The notes: generated by a model from the letters alone, not told the origin. 64,000 nt of DNA from Rhea pennata (GCF_028389875.1 NC_084687.1:6918157-6982156); one strand, 5' to 3'; shown: positions 42,890-59,610, numbered from the stretch's first letter. Numbers and translations are program-made.

Positions 42890-44184
42890 CCTCCCTCTTT
42901 GCTGGTTTGTTTATTCTTTTTTTCAATTGAAGGTTGCATTACCCAGTTTCAGGCTGTACTGATGGGCAACAGCCACTTAAATTGCCTCTTTGAGGACTGA
43001 GTGGGACAGGAAGGACAGGTCACAAGGAGACTCAGCATCTCATGCATTTAAGAACCACATTCCCTGTTTTTCATGCCTAGGCAGCTAAAACATTTGTCCA
43101 AGCCTTCAAACCTTTCTCACCTTCTACAGCAATTGGTGTAGCTGGGTTTTTTGCCAGCTCCCTAGCTATGCTGTGCTCTACACAAAATACTCATTTGTGT
43201 CAAAGGGCTGCAAAAGAGAATATACAATTTCCTTCCACCCCTCTTTTTTCCCCTCCCTGTGCAGAAGATATTCAACACTGGATGAGCTCTACTGGTGTCT
43301 GAAAAACAGAGCAAATTCGGAGGCACTTTTTAACACACTCCTCAATCCCCCAAGTTTCCTGTATTCCTTTGTGTAGTCTCTCCTACCTCAAACATTCCCT
43401 TCTTAATCAGATTTACCTCCTTGCTCTTTCCAGCCTTTGTGGTGGCATCTCCATGGGCTTGTCTACTTCCCTTTCATTGTCAGCACCACATTAATTCAAC
43501 AGTTATCATTTTTAAGCTCCTTCCAGAGGTGCGCTGTGCTGCTTTTATGACAGCACTGGCCCCTCATTCAGCATAAGCCCAGCTACAAGGAGGTGCGTAA
43601 CACTACATCATACACATAATAACTGTTATATGGAGTCTACAACAAACTTCACATATCTAAAATAATGCAATGTTACAATTTTATTAACTTTCAATTGTTC
43701 ACAATAAGTATTGATCGCAATTTTACAGAAGGTGAGGCACACAAATGGACTCAGTGGGGAAAAAAAGTACAGAAACCAACAGCTTCCAATGCCCTGCATT
43801 GGAATTCCCTCCGTGAAGTAATTCCCTCCATGAGCGAGTTGGGGAGGGGAGTGTCTGGAGTGCTGGTGCAAAAGGATAACTTAAAAAAAAAAAAAAGTCT
43901 AGTCGTGACCCAGACTGTAAAGCAACCGTACTCACACATATTCACAGACTGATCTTCTAGGAAGCGCAAGCGTTTAAATTGTAAATGGCCTAAGAGATCA
44001 GAGGCCCAAGATAGCTATGATTTATTCTTTGGTGCTTCAGTTTATGTTCAAGGGAGACTGAGATCTACAATTTCAAGGGCTTCCTGAGATAACTTCAGGG
44101 GGATGCTCACCATTCAGCTGGAAACTGTTTTTCTCACCTCAGTCCCTAATATAGGTGAGAAATGGATTAAGCACAAACTCAGTC
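42890..44184. other. Convergent spacer and C1orf74 3' UTR
   Basis: The segment lies between the 3' ends of TRAF3IP3 (+) and C1orf74 (-). On the - strand, AATAAA signals at 44026-44021 and 43685-43680 could end C1orf74 transcripts, giving 3' UTRs of about 0.15-0.5 kb. No further gene or recognisable repeat was seen; an A-run lies near 43883. Confidence 0.5.
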
Positions 44185-45009
44185 TTATAAGGCCACTGCT
44201 GTAAGAGTAACCACCTCACTTGAAATGCAGAGATTTGCAAAATCATCCTGGGTACTGAAACTGTCCTTCAGGTTGCTGTACCAGGCATCCACCATCTCCT
44301 TCATCTCTGGATAAAGGTTTTCAGGGATGCTGAAGGAATAAATTTGGACTGCGAGATCTTCTCTTATCCTGCGGCAGGAGGCCTGGACAGTGAAAACTCT
44401 CAGCGGCATCAACGCCAAGCAGTTCTCAAAGCCATCCTCCACTGAGAAGGTGTAGGCCACCGGGTAGCCCAGGAGCACCCCAAAAATAGTGCAGAGGTTC
44501 CAGTCAGCAGAGCAAATCTCACTGGAAGATATGGGGCCTGCAGTAGCTTCTGCGGTCTTGAGGTGCGCCAGGAGAGTCGAGAGGTAGCCCGTGATAGTAC
44601 GGGCTGCCGAGGCTCCACAGAGCTCCGGCTGCGCCCGGCCCACAGACACATCCAGGAAGGGCGCAGGCCGGGCCCGCAGCACGGCCTCGAGGCGTTGGGC
44701 CGCGCGCCCTGGGTGCAGCACCAGTACGCTGCCCGCCACGCTCAGCAGGTGCAGGCGGCCGGGGTCCAACCCGGCCTCCCGCAGCCGCCCCAGGTAGTCC
44801 CGCAACTGCTCAGCCTCCGCCGGCCCGCAGTCGTACAGCAAGGCTGGTTTCAGCCCCGCCGCCACCGCCAGCACCTCCCCAGCCAGCTGCAGGGCGCGGG
44901 CAGCCGCCAGCCGCCGCCGGCCCGCCTTCCCCAGCCCCCGCCGCGCCGCCAGCACCAGCCCCGGCACCGACAGCCCGCCACCCCCGGGGCCCGCTTCCTC
45001 CGTGCCCAT
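44185..45009 (-). CDS. C1orf74: UPF0739 protein, C1orf74 homologue (single exon)
   Basis: This is an uncharacterised vertebrate protein with no established function. The frame encodes 274 aa from the ATG at 45009 (human about 269 aa) in one exon, as in mammals. Recognised family stretches are VLAVAAGLKPALLYDCGP, the HLLSVAGSVLVLHP region, ICSADWNLCTIFGVLLGYP, and VEDGFENCLALMPLRVFTV. The N-terminal third is very GC- and Ala/Arg-rich and less conserved. The frame stays open upstream to a GTG at 45087, but a GTG start is not expected in an animal nuclear gene, and the ATG at 45009 has a good context (purine at -3, G+4). The presumed promoter is the CpG-rich DNA that becomes a large minisatellite within about 100 bp of the start codon. 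Confidence 0.93.
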   Translation of the reverse strand: MGTEEAGPGGGGLSVPGLVLAARRGLGKAGRRRLAAARALQLAGEVLAVAAGLKPALLYDCGPAEAEQLRDYLGRLREAGLDPGRLHLLSVAGSVLVLHPGRAAQRLEAVLRARPAPFLDVSVGRAQPELCGASAARTITGYLSTLLAHLKTAEATAGPISSSEICSADWNLCTIFGVLLGYPVAYTFSVEDGFENCLALMPLRVFTVQASCRRIREDLAVQIYSFSIPENLYPEMKEMVDAWYSNLKDSFSTQDDFANLCISSEVVTLTAVAL

Positions 45010-45102
45010 CGCCGCCTCACGCCGGAGGAAAGCGGCCGCCGCGGCTCCTACCGCTTCCGGGGTGGAGCGTCCTTCCGCCGGCAGCACGGACGTGTGGGGC
45101 TG

Positions 45103-46140
45103 CCGCGCGCCTCCGCGCCGGGCTCGCGCGGGCTCCTAACGGCCGCCGCGCGCCTCGGGCCGGGCTCCTAACGGCCGCCGCCCGCCTCGGGCCGGGCTCG
45201 CGCGGGCTCCTAACGGCCGCCGCGCGCCTCGGGCCGGGCTCCTAACGGCCGCCGCCCGCCTCGGGCCGGGCTCGCGCGGGCTCCTAACGGCCGCCGGGCG
45301 CCTCGGGCCGGGCTCCTAACGGCCGCCGGCCGCCTCCGTGCCGGGCTCGCGCGGGCTCCTAACGGCCGCCGCGCGCCTCGGGCCGGGCTCCTAACGGCCG
45401 CCGGGCGCCTCCGCGCCGGGCTCGCGCGGGCTCCTAACGGCCGCCGGGCGCCTCCGCGCCGGGCTCCTAACGGCCGCCGGGCGCCTCGGGCCGGGCTCCT
45501 AACGGCCGCCGCGCGCCTCCGCGCCGGGCTCCTAACGGCCGCCGGGCGCCTCGGGCCGGGCTGCTAACGGCCGCCGCGCGCCTCGGGCCGGGCTCCTAAC
45601 GGCCGCCGCGCGCCTCCGCGCCGGGCTCCTAACGGCCGCCGCGCGCCTCGGGCCGGGCTCCTAACGGCCGCCGCGCGCCTCGGGCCGGGCTCCTAACGGC
45701 CGCCGCGCGCCTCGGGCCGGGCTCGCGCGGGCTCCTAACGGCCGCCGCGCGCCTCGGGCCGGGCTCCTAACGGCCGCCGCCCGCCTCGGGCCGGGCTCGC
45801 GCGGGCTCCTAACGGCCGCCGCGCGCCTCGGGCCGGGCTCCTAACGGCCGCCGGCCGCCTCCGTGCCGGGCTCGCGCGGGCTCCTAACGGCCGCCGCGCG
45901 CCTCGGGCCGGGCTCCTAACGGCCGCCGGGCGCCTCCGCGCCGGGCTCGCGCGGGCTCCTAACGGCCGCCGGGCGCCTCCGCGCCGGGCTCCTAACGGCC
46001 GCCGGGCGCCTCGGGCCGGGCTCCTAACGGCCGCCGCGCGCCTCGGGCCGGGCTCCTAACGGCCGCCGCGCGCCTCCGCGCTGGGCTCCTAACGGCCGCC
46101 GGGCGCCTCCGCGCCGGGCTCGCGCGCCGGGCTCCTAACG
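45103..46140. repeat. GC-rich minisatellite (32/33-bp unit, optional 10-bp block, ~525-bp higher-order repeat)
   Basis: About 1.04 kb consists of near-identical units opening with CTCCTAACGG. I counted 29 starts of that decamer (one as CTGCTAACGG), 28 of them full units. The unit is 32 bp when its 3' half is CGCCTCGGGCCGGG and 33 bp when it is CGCCTCCGCGCCGGG. Some units are followed by a 10-bp block, CTCGCGCGGG. Units beginning at 45133-45464 recur in the same order and variant types at 45658-45989, offset by exactly 525 bp, so a block of about ten units has been duplicated. The array lies between the IRF6 3' end and the C1orf74 start (both genes on -) and merges with the C1orf74 CpG island. 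Open frames across it are artefacts. Confidence 0.96.
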
Positions 46141-46251
46141 GAGGCCGAGGAGGCTGCTCTCCCTGGAGCTGGAGCTCAGGGTTCACTCTCAGCTGCTGGG
46201 GCAGTGGGAGGGGAAGAAAAAAAGTGGGTACAAAGATGTTTTCAAGGCAGT

Positions 46252-46582
46252 TTTAATGGAGCACAGATTATTTTTTTCCCCCTATAACAATCAAGTATTT
46301 ATATACATGTCAATACTGGATTTTAAAAAATATTAGTTAAAAATCTGATTTGTACATGTTGGTTGCTTAAGCAAAAAGCTAAAAACAGTAAACTACTTAA
46401 AGGAATAATACTTATAAAACTCTATTTGGACACTTCCAAAATAAAAAGTACTAATGACTGTTCAAAATTTAATCAGACCACCAGATTTACAGATTTAATT
46501 CAGGTTCAAGCAAGGCACCAGTTAAGAAATCTCTTCCTATATGTACAAGGAACCGGAGGGCAGAGTAGGGCCGCGGCGGCGG
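46252..46582 (-). other. IRF6: IRF6 3' UTR and poly(A) signal
   Basis: The stop codon of IRF6 is at 46583-46585. Reading leftward on the - strand, an ATTAAA signal occurs at 46257-46252, giving a 3' UTR of about 350 bp ending roughly 100 bp before the minisatellite. Human IRF6 has a much longer 3' UTR, so a more distal site beyond the array cannot be excluded. The segment is AT-rich. Confidence 0.45.
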
Positions 46583-50359
<3,777 letters not shown>

Positions 50360-50362
50360 TGT

Positions 50363-52036
50363 CTACGAAAGACAAAGAGATAATAGTAGACAAACTGCTA
50401 AATTTTAGAGGCTGATTCTACCCCCCTCAAAAAAATATTATTTAATGAAAAAGGTTTATCAGCAATGTTACTATTGTTATTTTATTGCACGTCTAGAACA
50501 CAAATTCAGATTTCACTAGATAACTGCTCTACCAGAAGCAACTACAAACGCATCACTAAGTAAGCACCGTAATCGTTACAAGAACGACTCGCTCAAATAT
50601 TAAAGCACTCAGAGATGGTGTATTATTTGTGTTAACTGAGCACATGCAGGGATTAGCCCCAATCAAAACAGCGCTGTAAATGCTGTGCAGGAGATAAAGC
50701 CACAAACAAGCCACAGCAAGAACAGACATTAGAATTTCAAAAGCCTCCGCATACACTTTAGTAAACTGAACTATCTGATCTAATTTCTCTTGAGTCATGT
50801 AAGAGTTACATCCAGAAGCAGAAAGGCTAACGTGCCACAGAGAGTTTTACCCTTCTGTCCCAGTGAGGTAATAGGGGAATCTTCAGGCTGAACTGGAGGG
50901 GAGCATTTTATCATATGGAGACACAGTTTCATCCAAAAGTCATTTCATGACTTTTTCATGAATGTTTTGAATGCTACTACATACTGTAATCATTTGCAAA
51001 CATCAGTGTAAAATGTTGACCCATAGTAACTAGGATGTTTGTCCAGAAGGGCATGAACTGCAAGTGCACACTCATGCTAAAAAATCAAGTAAAATTGACT
51101 AGTGTTTAGCTGGGTTTTTTTTAACAGCATCAGTTAACTATCAAAGTTGTTGTTGTGTAAGTAGTCCTATGTTGCTACTACATCTGCAACCATCAGTATC
51201 TTCCTTGTTCACTACATGTACAAAGCTAAAGAAAAAAATAAATGCTTGCCCCTATGCAAGAAGAGGCTATATTTGGTATTTTTACATGTTTTTTTATTTT
51301 TATACTACACAAATGCTCAGAAAGCACATTTCACATATTAGTTCATAAATCTTAAAACAGAAGTGAAAAATGGCAAATAGTCCCATTGATAAAACTAGAT
51401 ACAGGATAAATAAAACCTTTGCCATAAGCCCTAAATATTTCTATAGGAGTTGAAAAATATGTCTAGCAGCAGAGATAAGAGAGCTTAAAAAAAAAGAAAA
51501 AAAGGAAAAAGAAAAATCCTATCCAAGAACTAATCTAGGAACAGATTTTATTTGTTCAAATACCTTAAGATCCAATTTAAATGCAAGTGATCACAGAATA
51601 TTAATCTGAACACAACTTTTATTATCCATTAACCAAACAAAAAAAGTTCAGATTTAATTGGAAATCATGTTTAAATACTAGTTTGAAAGTGTGTTTTGTC
51701 AAGGATCCTGGCACGATAGACTGCTTCCAAGGAGCTAAAAAGGATCAGAAAAGAATTGTCAAAATTATTTTTATGCTTCTGAAATTGCTGTATCAGCTAG
51801 CCATGTCTGCAAATCCTATCAAAATTAAAATTTTAATAATGTTTGCAAGGGTTCAAAGTCCAGGTTAATCCTGGACAAAATGTATTTAGAAATGAGGAAA
51901 AAAGAAAGACATGTTTTTCCCTTCCAAAGGGGAATTCTCACTGTAACAAGTCCTAAATAAAGTTTAATTCCACAACCTCTTTTGCACTCTTCTAACTTTA
52001 CTGCAAGCAGTCTCCCCTTCTGATAACACATACTGG

Positions 52037-52077
<41 letters not shown>

Positions 52078-54250
52078 AAAGATCCAGATTAAATACAAAC
52101 CCAGACCTCAGTGAGAAAATATTCATGCCTCCAGAACAAAATAAATTCAGTCACCTGGACAGTGCACTATGCCTTATTAGTTTCAAAGGGTCTATTAGAT
52201 CAGAGACAACGTGTATCAATACAAGACATTACAATGCTTTATGACCTTTTATCACCAATGACTTATTGACATAATAACAGAGAGCAGATCAACTTGAATC
52301 TCATTGCTCAGCTCAAACAGTGAGTCAACCTCTTTTACAACTTCCAACTTCGATCTGGAGGGGTCCACCAAAAACTGCTCAAGCTCTCCAAAAGCAGCAG
52401 GGACGCGCTTAAGGAGCGCCTGCACAGGTTAACGGGGTTTGCTGACAGAGGCCTGGCCCTGGATGTACACCAACAGGAATCCCCCAGTTCCCTTACGCCA
52501 GCTTTAATGTCTGGTGCACAGGGGTAGTTCATACATCCCTGCACTGCTAATACATCCCTCCAGCATCGTGAGTATTCAGTGCACTTTCAGTTTTAACTAA
52601 CCCAGATGTTTTCCCTTGGATGGGAGACATTTGCCCAGCAAAAACAACTCAGGCAAGCTCAGGAACACACAGACATCCCTGCAGCCACTGCTCCGAGTGC
52701 AGCGGGTGAGTGACAAAGGTCAGGAACGCCCCGTCGGCTGGTGCCGTATCCATGCATTCGGCACGGACGCCAGCCAGCGTATGTGCTGCTTAATTCAATA
52801 GGCACAGTACACCAGGAAAACACTATCCGAAAGTGAAAGCCTGTCTAACTTTTACCGGAAAGAGGGACTTGCTAAGGCTCTGAATACACGAGCAATAAAC
52901 CTAAATGCACTAGAGCACACACAAAGTGCAGCTCCCCAGTGATGTCCACATCAGCCTGCTGCCAGCAGCAGTATCCCAGGCCTGGAGCGAGGAGATGCAC
53001 TGCATCTTCATGCCCTTCGGCCAGCTTGTGTGCTCACAGCAGAGACTCTCAGAGCGCCGCTCCACAAGACGGAGGCCGCAAACCCCCACTTTCGCCCCAG
53101 CCTCAAGCAGGATTTGGCGCTCCAACAAACTGCATCCTGATGGATGGGGAGCTACAACACAAGCATTAAAATGATACCAAAGACAGCTGACCCAATTTGG
53201 TTCTCTCCTGTAGGCGCTCAGATCCTTACCATATTTTTGTGGCATAGGTTTCCTGATCTCAAATGCTTTCAGTCTCAGCTTACACAGCCAAGAACATTCA
53301 GCCCTCCTTTTCCACCTCAGTCAGGGACCCTCTAAGAAACTAAAGAAGGGTGGCAGCTTTCTCCAGGTTAATCTCTACGATACCACAGCCTGTCACCTCC
53401 TTCCTTGTTGTTACTTACAATTTAATCACATTAACATATACTTAGTGGATTTTCATTCATTTTTTTTTTTCCAAAGGCGAGTTGCTCAACTCTTAACATC
53501 AGTATTCCTTGTCTGCACAGAGAAACAGGCTGAGTTTTCATCCACTTATCTAACATCTAATCACCTCCCTCCACCTGGAATCTGTAGCTCCTGCATTTCA
53601 GAGATTTACACATCACCGTCCCAAAACTGTGCTCCTGATTGCTTCACAAGAGCCCAGGATCCCCTGCCCTGCGCGGGGCAGGGAACCTGCTTTAAACGCA
53701 ATTAACCCTCCTACTTCACAGCTCCTCGGGCCCAGCCCAGCAAGCGCAGCCATCTGCCAGGCCAGGATGGCCCATCAACTTGAAAGGGCCCCGGCTCCGT
53801 CCTGGGAATTCGGCTGCTCAAGGTGGCAACAGCTGCGCTACCCAAATAGCTCTTGGCAGCTTGTAGGGGGCAAATACCACCCCTGGCCTAAATACAGGCC
53901 TCCATTTACGCCAACTTGAAAGACGTAGCCTAAGGCTAACGACCAGGTAAGCCATGTGAACAGATGGGAAAGGAGTGCAATAAATACGTTTTCAGCGTTT
54001 TATCCTCCCGACTGCCTTCGGATGTGGCTAATTCCCTGTTCTGCCACCGCCTCCCTTTTCAGGCCGGGATTCGCACGCTCCTGAAGACACTAAACCAAAG
54101 CTCTGGCTTCCTTCTGATTTCCTGCAAGGAAAGTTTTTTGCACTAACTCTAAGCAAACCAAGCTCTCGTCCTGAAGTTTGTTTTCTGTTCCGCATCAGAC
54201 TCCCACCCTCCTGCCACAGAAACCCTGCAACGCGGGGTCCAAGGAGAAAC
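50363..54250 (-). other. IRF6: IRF6 first intron (non-coding)
   Basis: About 3.9 kb separates the first coding exon from the CpG island that should hold exon 1. No coding sequence was recognised. It contains a CA repeat at about 52040-52074 and A-rich tracts near 51488-51515. The part at about 52330-53880 is GC-richer than its surroundings and may hold regulatory sequence; several open frames cross it but none resembles a known protein. Confidence 0.5.
52040..52074. repeat. (CA)n microsatellite
   Basis: A nearly pure CA run preceded by GCGCG lies in IRF6 intron 1 and is likely to vary in length. The poly-CV reading on the other strand is an artefact. Confidence 0.93.
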
Positions 54251-54740
54251 GGAGCTTTCCGGCAGGAGCGACTCACGATTTTCCGCAGGGAAACGAGATA
54301 CCGGCCCCAGCGAAGCGGGCTTCGGGGGCGAGCTGAGCGCCAGCCCGGCCGCCCCCCGCGCCCTGACAGCTCTCCCGGGCTGCGCAGGGAAGCAGCAGCC
54401 CCGCGGCTTCTTCCTAGAGGCCGAGAGGGGCCTTTCTGCAAAAACCGCCGCAGCCATTTCCTCGCCGCTGCCGGCCCGCAGCGGTGTCACAACCCGCCCC
54501 GTCCTCAGCCCCGCTCCCACGCTCCGCGGCCGCCAGCGCGCAACTTACCCCTGTGGCGTGGCGTGGCGCGGGGGGCGCGGAGCCCGGGCCGGGGCGCGCA
54601 CACTCACCGCGCCGCTCCGCCCTCACCTGCCCAGGTGCGCGGGGCGCAGCCGCGCCGCCGCCCGCGCCGCTCCGCCCACGCCCGCGGGGGCCGCTCCGCG
54701 CCCGCGCGCCGCTGCCGCGGCAGCAGCACCCCGCGCCCGC
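54240..54740 (-). promoter_or_regulatory. IRF6: CpG island: probable IRF6 promoter and non-coding exon 1
   Basis: Very GC- and CpG-rich DNA occurs upstream of IRF6 on the - strand, flanked by AT-rich sequence. Several donor-like sites on the - strand (near 54272-54277, 54543, 54602 and 54620) could end a 5' UTR exon that joins the acceptor at 50362; the sequence alone does not say which is used. No TATA box was seen. Large open frames on both strands here result from base composition. Confidence 0.6.
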
Positions 54741-54749
54741 GGCTCTGCG

Positions 54750-57700
54750 GGCAAACGAGGCACGACCCCCTTCCCCCGCCACTGCCGCATTTTCCCTTTT
54801 CCACAAAAAATACCCCCTCCTTTTGAAAAAACAACTTTTCCAAGTCTAAAGCCATACTTGCGGCCTCGCACATCCAGAGCGCTGAACAAAGACAACCCTT
54901 AAGTCAGGTGTGATTAAGGCACAACCACAAGCTTTTTTGTTTGTTTGTTTGTTTGTTTCCCCAGAAAGCTGTAGAAAAACCGCTCCTCTGCTGCTCGCAC
55001 CGCAGCTCCATCCACGCTCACAAACCTACCTTTAGCTGCCGCGGTGCCCCGCTGCATTTCCTCGCTCCTGCAGCACGTTTGAGCCTTCCACCGAGGTCTC
55101 AGCGAATCCTCGCTTAATTTCTTTTCCTCGTAGGTGGGGAACAGTGACTCAGTAGTGAATCTTGGTTTCAAGGGATCGCATAATATTTACTCTTCAGTTT
55201 CAATTCACATGAAAAAAGCAGGAAATTCCCTTCTTCTTCCCCTCCTAAAGGCTCATAGTGCTGATTCCTGCTGCTGGAGAGCCTGCCTAACACTGAAAGC
55301 TTAACCCTCTACCTTAAAAGTTTTGAAAATTTTCAAAATCTAACTAAAAATGTGTAATTTTGCACTTTTTTGAGATGTTTATCTTATAAGATGCCAAAGC
55401 ACAAGATAAATATTTCAAACTTCATTCACCGCTGAAATGTCGCTGCTCTGAGATGATATGTAGTAATAGTTTGTCAGCACATGAGTAGATAGATCTCTGT
55501 GGAAATAAAAAGCAATAGGCAAAGCTCAAAGGGTAGGATTCTTCATTCTAGGATAGCACTGCACTGCAAATTTTAGATTTTTTTCTATCTGTTGTTTTCT
55601 GCTTAGAAACTTAGGGAGAACAGCTCTTGTAATAATATCCCATACCATGCGGTTATTCCCAGCATATGAAAGTGTGCAATATTCAGCTAATTTAGTGATG
55701 AGTTGACAAGAGATGGACAGAGAAATGTTGGGCTGAACAACTCAACCAAAATATTAAAGATATTTGATCTATCCTCAATCTTTTCTGCATCCCTTTTTTG
55801 CTCCTTCAAACTAGTGTGAAGCGTTTGCCAGTGCCACTGCATCTCTCTAAGATATTTTCTGGGAGTTTCCTCTACCTTGGAAGCCTAGTAATGGGTAATT
55901 TTTTTTTTTTTACAGGAAGAAGAGGAGGCAGTGCAAATAGGAAGAATGCAGGTACATCTGCAGGAGAAAGGGTGTTGCTCCCTTCCCCACTTAGGCAGGT
56001 ATGGAAATGGGTCAGCACAAAAATTGCCATACATCCTCCTTGCATTCCTCACAGCCACATGTCTGTCCTGCCTGGCGTCTAGTAAATTTAGGGAAGTTTC
56101 AGACCTGCTTTCATCTGCAGTCTGGTATGCCAGACTCAGTGCACCTGAGAAAGCAGACACCAACGGGAATACTGCACGCGCCCTTCAGCCACACACCTCA
56201 CTCTGCTGCAGAGTTTTTTCTCTTTCCAGGCCTGCTCAAAGGAGCCACCAAAAGTGGTCTCAGAGCAGACAAGGGCCAGTGTGTTTGAAGTAATGGAACA
56301 AGGCAGCAAGGTGACTAGGGGCGGCCACCTGAGCACACTCTGAGGACTGGTCTCCCCCCTGCTTTTGTTGTGTCCTGGGGCTCTGAAGCTGGGCAGCTGT
56401 GCCTGCTGCGGCACCTTGCCTTGACTGTCATGCAGATGCCAAACAAATGAGTCTTCCCATCCCTCTGCAGTTTTTTTTCTTGAATTTCTACTAGCCTTTG
56501 CTAAAGCGTGTGGCAGCATGTTCTGTTAGTGAACTGACAGGAAATGAGCTGTCTAGTTTTCCACACTCTTGGCTGGGAAACTCTACAGCTTCTGAGCTGC
56601 ATTGGTTGTAATGTAGGGATAGCTCATTAGGCAGGACATGTAATCAGATGTTACCTGTTTGCAACTCTGTCACCCAGTTTTCATTCTGGCATAATAGTTC
56701 TTCAGTCTGTGTCATTTTATACAGCACTGATCCTAAACTTTCAGGTAGCCAAAGAGCACCAATTTCTTTATTTAGTGTTTTATAGAAATTATTATATTTA
56801 GTTACTTCAATTTACCTCTACCTTCATCTTTTTTTCAAATAGTATGGAGAAATCCTGTAGCTGATAGACTGTGCTCCATAAACCAATATCCTAATGACTG
56901 GAGACAACAGCTCTGTCAATACGCAGTCTGTAGAGCATTTTTTTTTTTGTACAATGAAACTTGTATGCAGAGGAATTTCCATACCAGGAGCTACAAGTTT
57001 AATTTACTTCAGTGCCAAATAAACATCACTACATTTATTAAAGGGATTGTATGTCACGATACCTACAATAGCATAGGTCAGACTCTGTAACCCAGGAGAT
57101 CTCTTTCAGTCCTTTGTTCCTAGCTGGAAAAGATCCTAGTAATCAAAACAAAGAGGAACCATTTTCTCTCCTGGGAACAGATCACTAAGTTCCCATACGG
57201 CAAAACAAAATTATGCAATGAGGCAACATAACGTCCTGGGCATGTGGAGTCTTGTGCTCACAGCACTCACGTTTCAGCAGGCAGCTCTGCACAGGAGAGC
57301 GGTGTGAAATGGTGGAGAGCTTCACATCAACACTTGTGAGGTTCCCCGATCTGTGTTGGAGTAAAAAGATCTGATCCTTCCCACCTGTATCTCTGCAAAA
57401 GAAAAGTACCTCTAGTTTCCCTAGAACTACGTTCACAACCCAAGTATAGAACCCATGCCCTTTCTGATATTAACCAAGATCAATGAAGAAACATATCAGC
57501 TGAGGAGTTAGAAAGCTGTCATTTACATGATACACATAATGAGCATGGGGATGATCCGTAGGTATGATACACTGAATGACAATGGGGAAATAGAGAATGC
57601 AACACAAACAGTTTATAGATATCACAGTGACTATGGTTTCCAGACTTCCTTCTAGTAGTTCTAGCTAAAAGGCACACATTGGGGGATAGATCCAATACAC

Positions 57701-59380
57701 TTTTTCCTTGATCAGCCCTCCACCTACTCCACTAGAGACATAAATTAATTCAGATTCAGGGCTTGAAGTTTATGCCTAAAGCATTTGTAGAAGAAAGGCT
57801 TAAATTTATTAAGCCTATTACATTCTTTTAGGTACAGGAGTAGACAAACAGGATTCCTCTGCACCATCAAGCCAAAAAACGCACCTTTTTACAGAAAGCA
57901 AGCATCTTTAGGCTTTCTAGTAACTCCACTAGTCTCTCTCCTCTCTTTCTACACTTCTGCTGCCCTGCCTGTCATCTTTCCTTCTTGGAGGCTCTTGACT
58001 GAATCCCTGCATTGCTTGGCCACCCTCACATGTGAAGAGCCATAAAAATGTAAAGTCAGGCTACGCTTCTGCAAACATGAATATATATGTAATACCACTG
58101 AAGGGTTACTCACATGCATGAGTGGACTCTGAATAGGACTTGTTCTTATTGTAGAAACCAGATACTTCTGCAGCAGCAAGTGCTAGATTGATTCCTGACC
58201 TGGGTTTCTCCATATTATAAATTCTTCTTTCTAAACCAATCTGTTGCTAAAAGGAGCAATTTAAACCCTTAGGGCCCTTAGTGTTATTATAATGGGGAGC
58301 CTATTGCTTCCTATTAATACTGCTCTAATCTTCTTAGATGAAGAATCCTATCTGCAAGTCAGGCTGGCTCAAGCACATTTATAGCTACAGGTCATTTCTT
58401 TGCAGCTGACACAGAAAGATGGTTGGATTCAGAACACCTGGCATAATATGTATAAAGGTTGATAGTGCCAATAAGCAAGAAAAAGAAGAGGTATGGTGTT
58501 GCCAGGGACAGGAGTGTGGTTTATAGCAGTATGTGGTTATAGGCAGCCTAGTGTCAGGTTCTTTGATAAACTGATAGAAGAGGCTTTTATTAGAAGTGTA
58601 GTTGGTATTTATATTAAAAATTATAAGGAATAGTTTTTTTCTTTTTTTTTCCTTTACTGTCTTAGATACAAATTGTTTTATAGCAGAATAATATGAGTGT
58701 AGCAAGTATTTCAAGGAGATAAGATAAGGGAGGAAGGAAAGCTCAATACTTATAAAAAAAAAACTATAGTGAAATAAGACCTTTACAAAACTATACATGA
58801 GAAATTCAAAAATGAGTTATAAAAGTGAGAGATGCATACATTTAGCTCTGTGTACTTGTTTTTCTAAATTAACTGCTATAGTGTCAGGCATCTAGCATGT
58901 ATTCAGGTTAACTTGATGTATTAGTAGTTCTATTAATGTTATCAGATGTCTTCTCAGGTGAGCAGAGTTAGAATTTTGATTGAAAATCCATATATGACTG
59001 TTAGTAGGAATTGTTTACTAATATACCTTCTTTCACTGAAAAGTTGCAGTGCCCCCACAAATTGCTAATATATACTGAGATTTGAAAGCTAATGTCTAAG
59101 AGTTCACTTATGATCACTTTTTTCTAGAAAAAGCACAGAATCAAGTGAGTGAGATTAGGTCACACATAAAGGGAATTTCTTTAACATGAAGAGTCTCCAT
59201 GGAGTCTACTTCTAAATAACTGCTGCTCAGAACATCTGAAGGTCTCTGTGACTAATAAGTGGGAATCTCCTAATGATCTTAGTTATTTTTATGCAGGTCT
59301 GATACCACATGTTGCACTGCCTTAATGAAGGGAAGCACTCTAGGATCACCAAGCGAGCTTACAGAACTGTAGAGGTGAGT
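54750..59380. other. Intergenic region between IRF6 and GUCA1B
   Basis: No gene was recognised. A (GTTT)5 run lies at about 54938-54957. In mammals UTP25 and SYT14 follow IRF6 on this side, but no helicase-like or C2-domain sequence was found. The human IRF6 enhancer MCS-9.7 lies about 10 kb upstream of its start; the equivalent distance here falls at the window edge in GUCA1B, and I could not identify it. Confidence 0.5.
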
Positions 59381-59610
59381 AGAGCCTGCAGGAGAGAAGG
59401 AGGAAGAATGAAGTGAAAGCCCCCCTCAAAAAAAGCAAAATAGCAAGATACAGCATCAACACCAGAGAAACAAAGGCAAGAAACTGCAGGAAGAAAAAGA
59501 ACAAAAAGAAAGCAACTAAAGGTGACAAAAGGACAGTACCAGCAAAGGATTTTGAGTTTTCTTTTTTGTTCCTTTTCCTTTTTTATTTCTCTTCTGCTTT
59601 ACTGATCAAA

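Noticed and set aside
45010-45087. A 26-codon N-terminal extension of C1orf74
   Set aside because: It would start at GTG; the ATG at 45009 has a good context and gives a length close to the human protein.
44563-45171. A 202-codon open frame on the + strand across C1orf74
   Set aside because: It is antisense to a recognised gene in very GC-rich DNA where stop codons are rare; the protein has no family features.
45992-46186. A 64-residue Arg/Pro/Ala-rich frame on the - strand
   Set aside because: It is the minisatellite unit read as protein, with no independent coding evidence.
54414-54902. Several 85-130 codon frames in the IRF6 CpG island
   Set aside because: They overlap on both strands, are Ala/Arg/Pro-rich and match no protein; they reflect base composition.
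59413-59610. In-frame extension of GUCA1B upstream of MGQQF
   Set aside because: It has no ATG; GCAP proteins begin MGQ with a myristoylated glycine.
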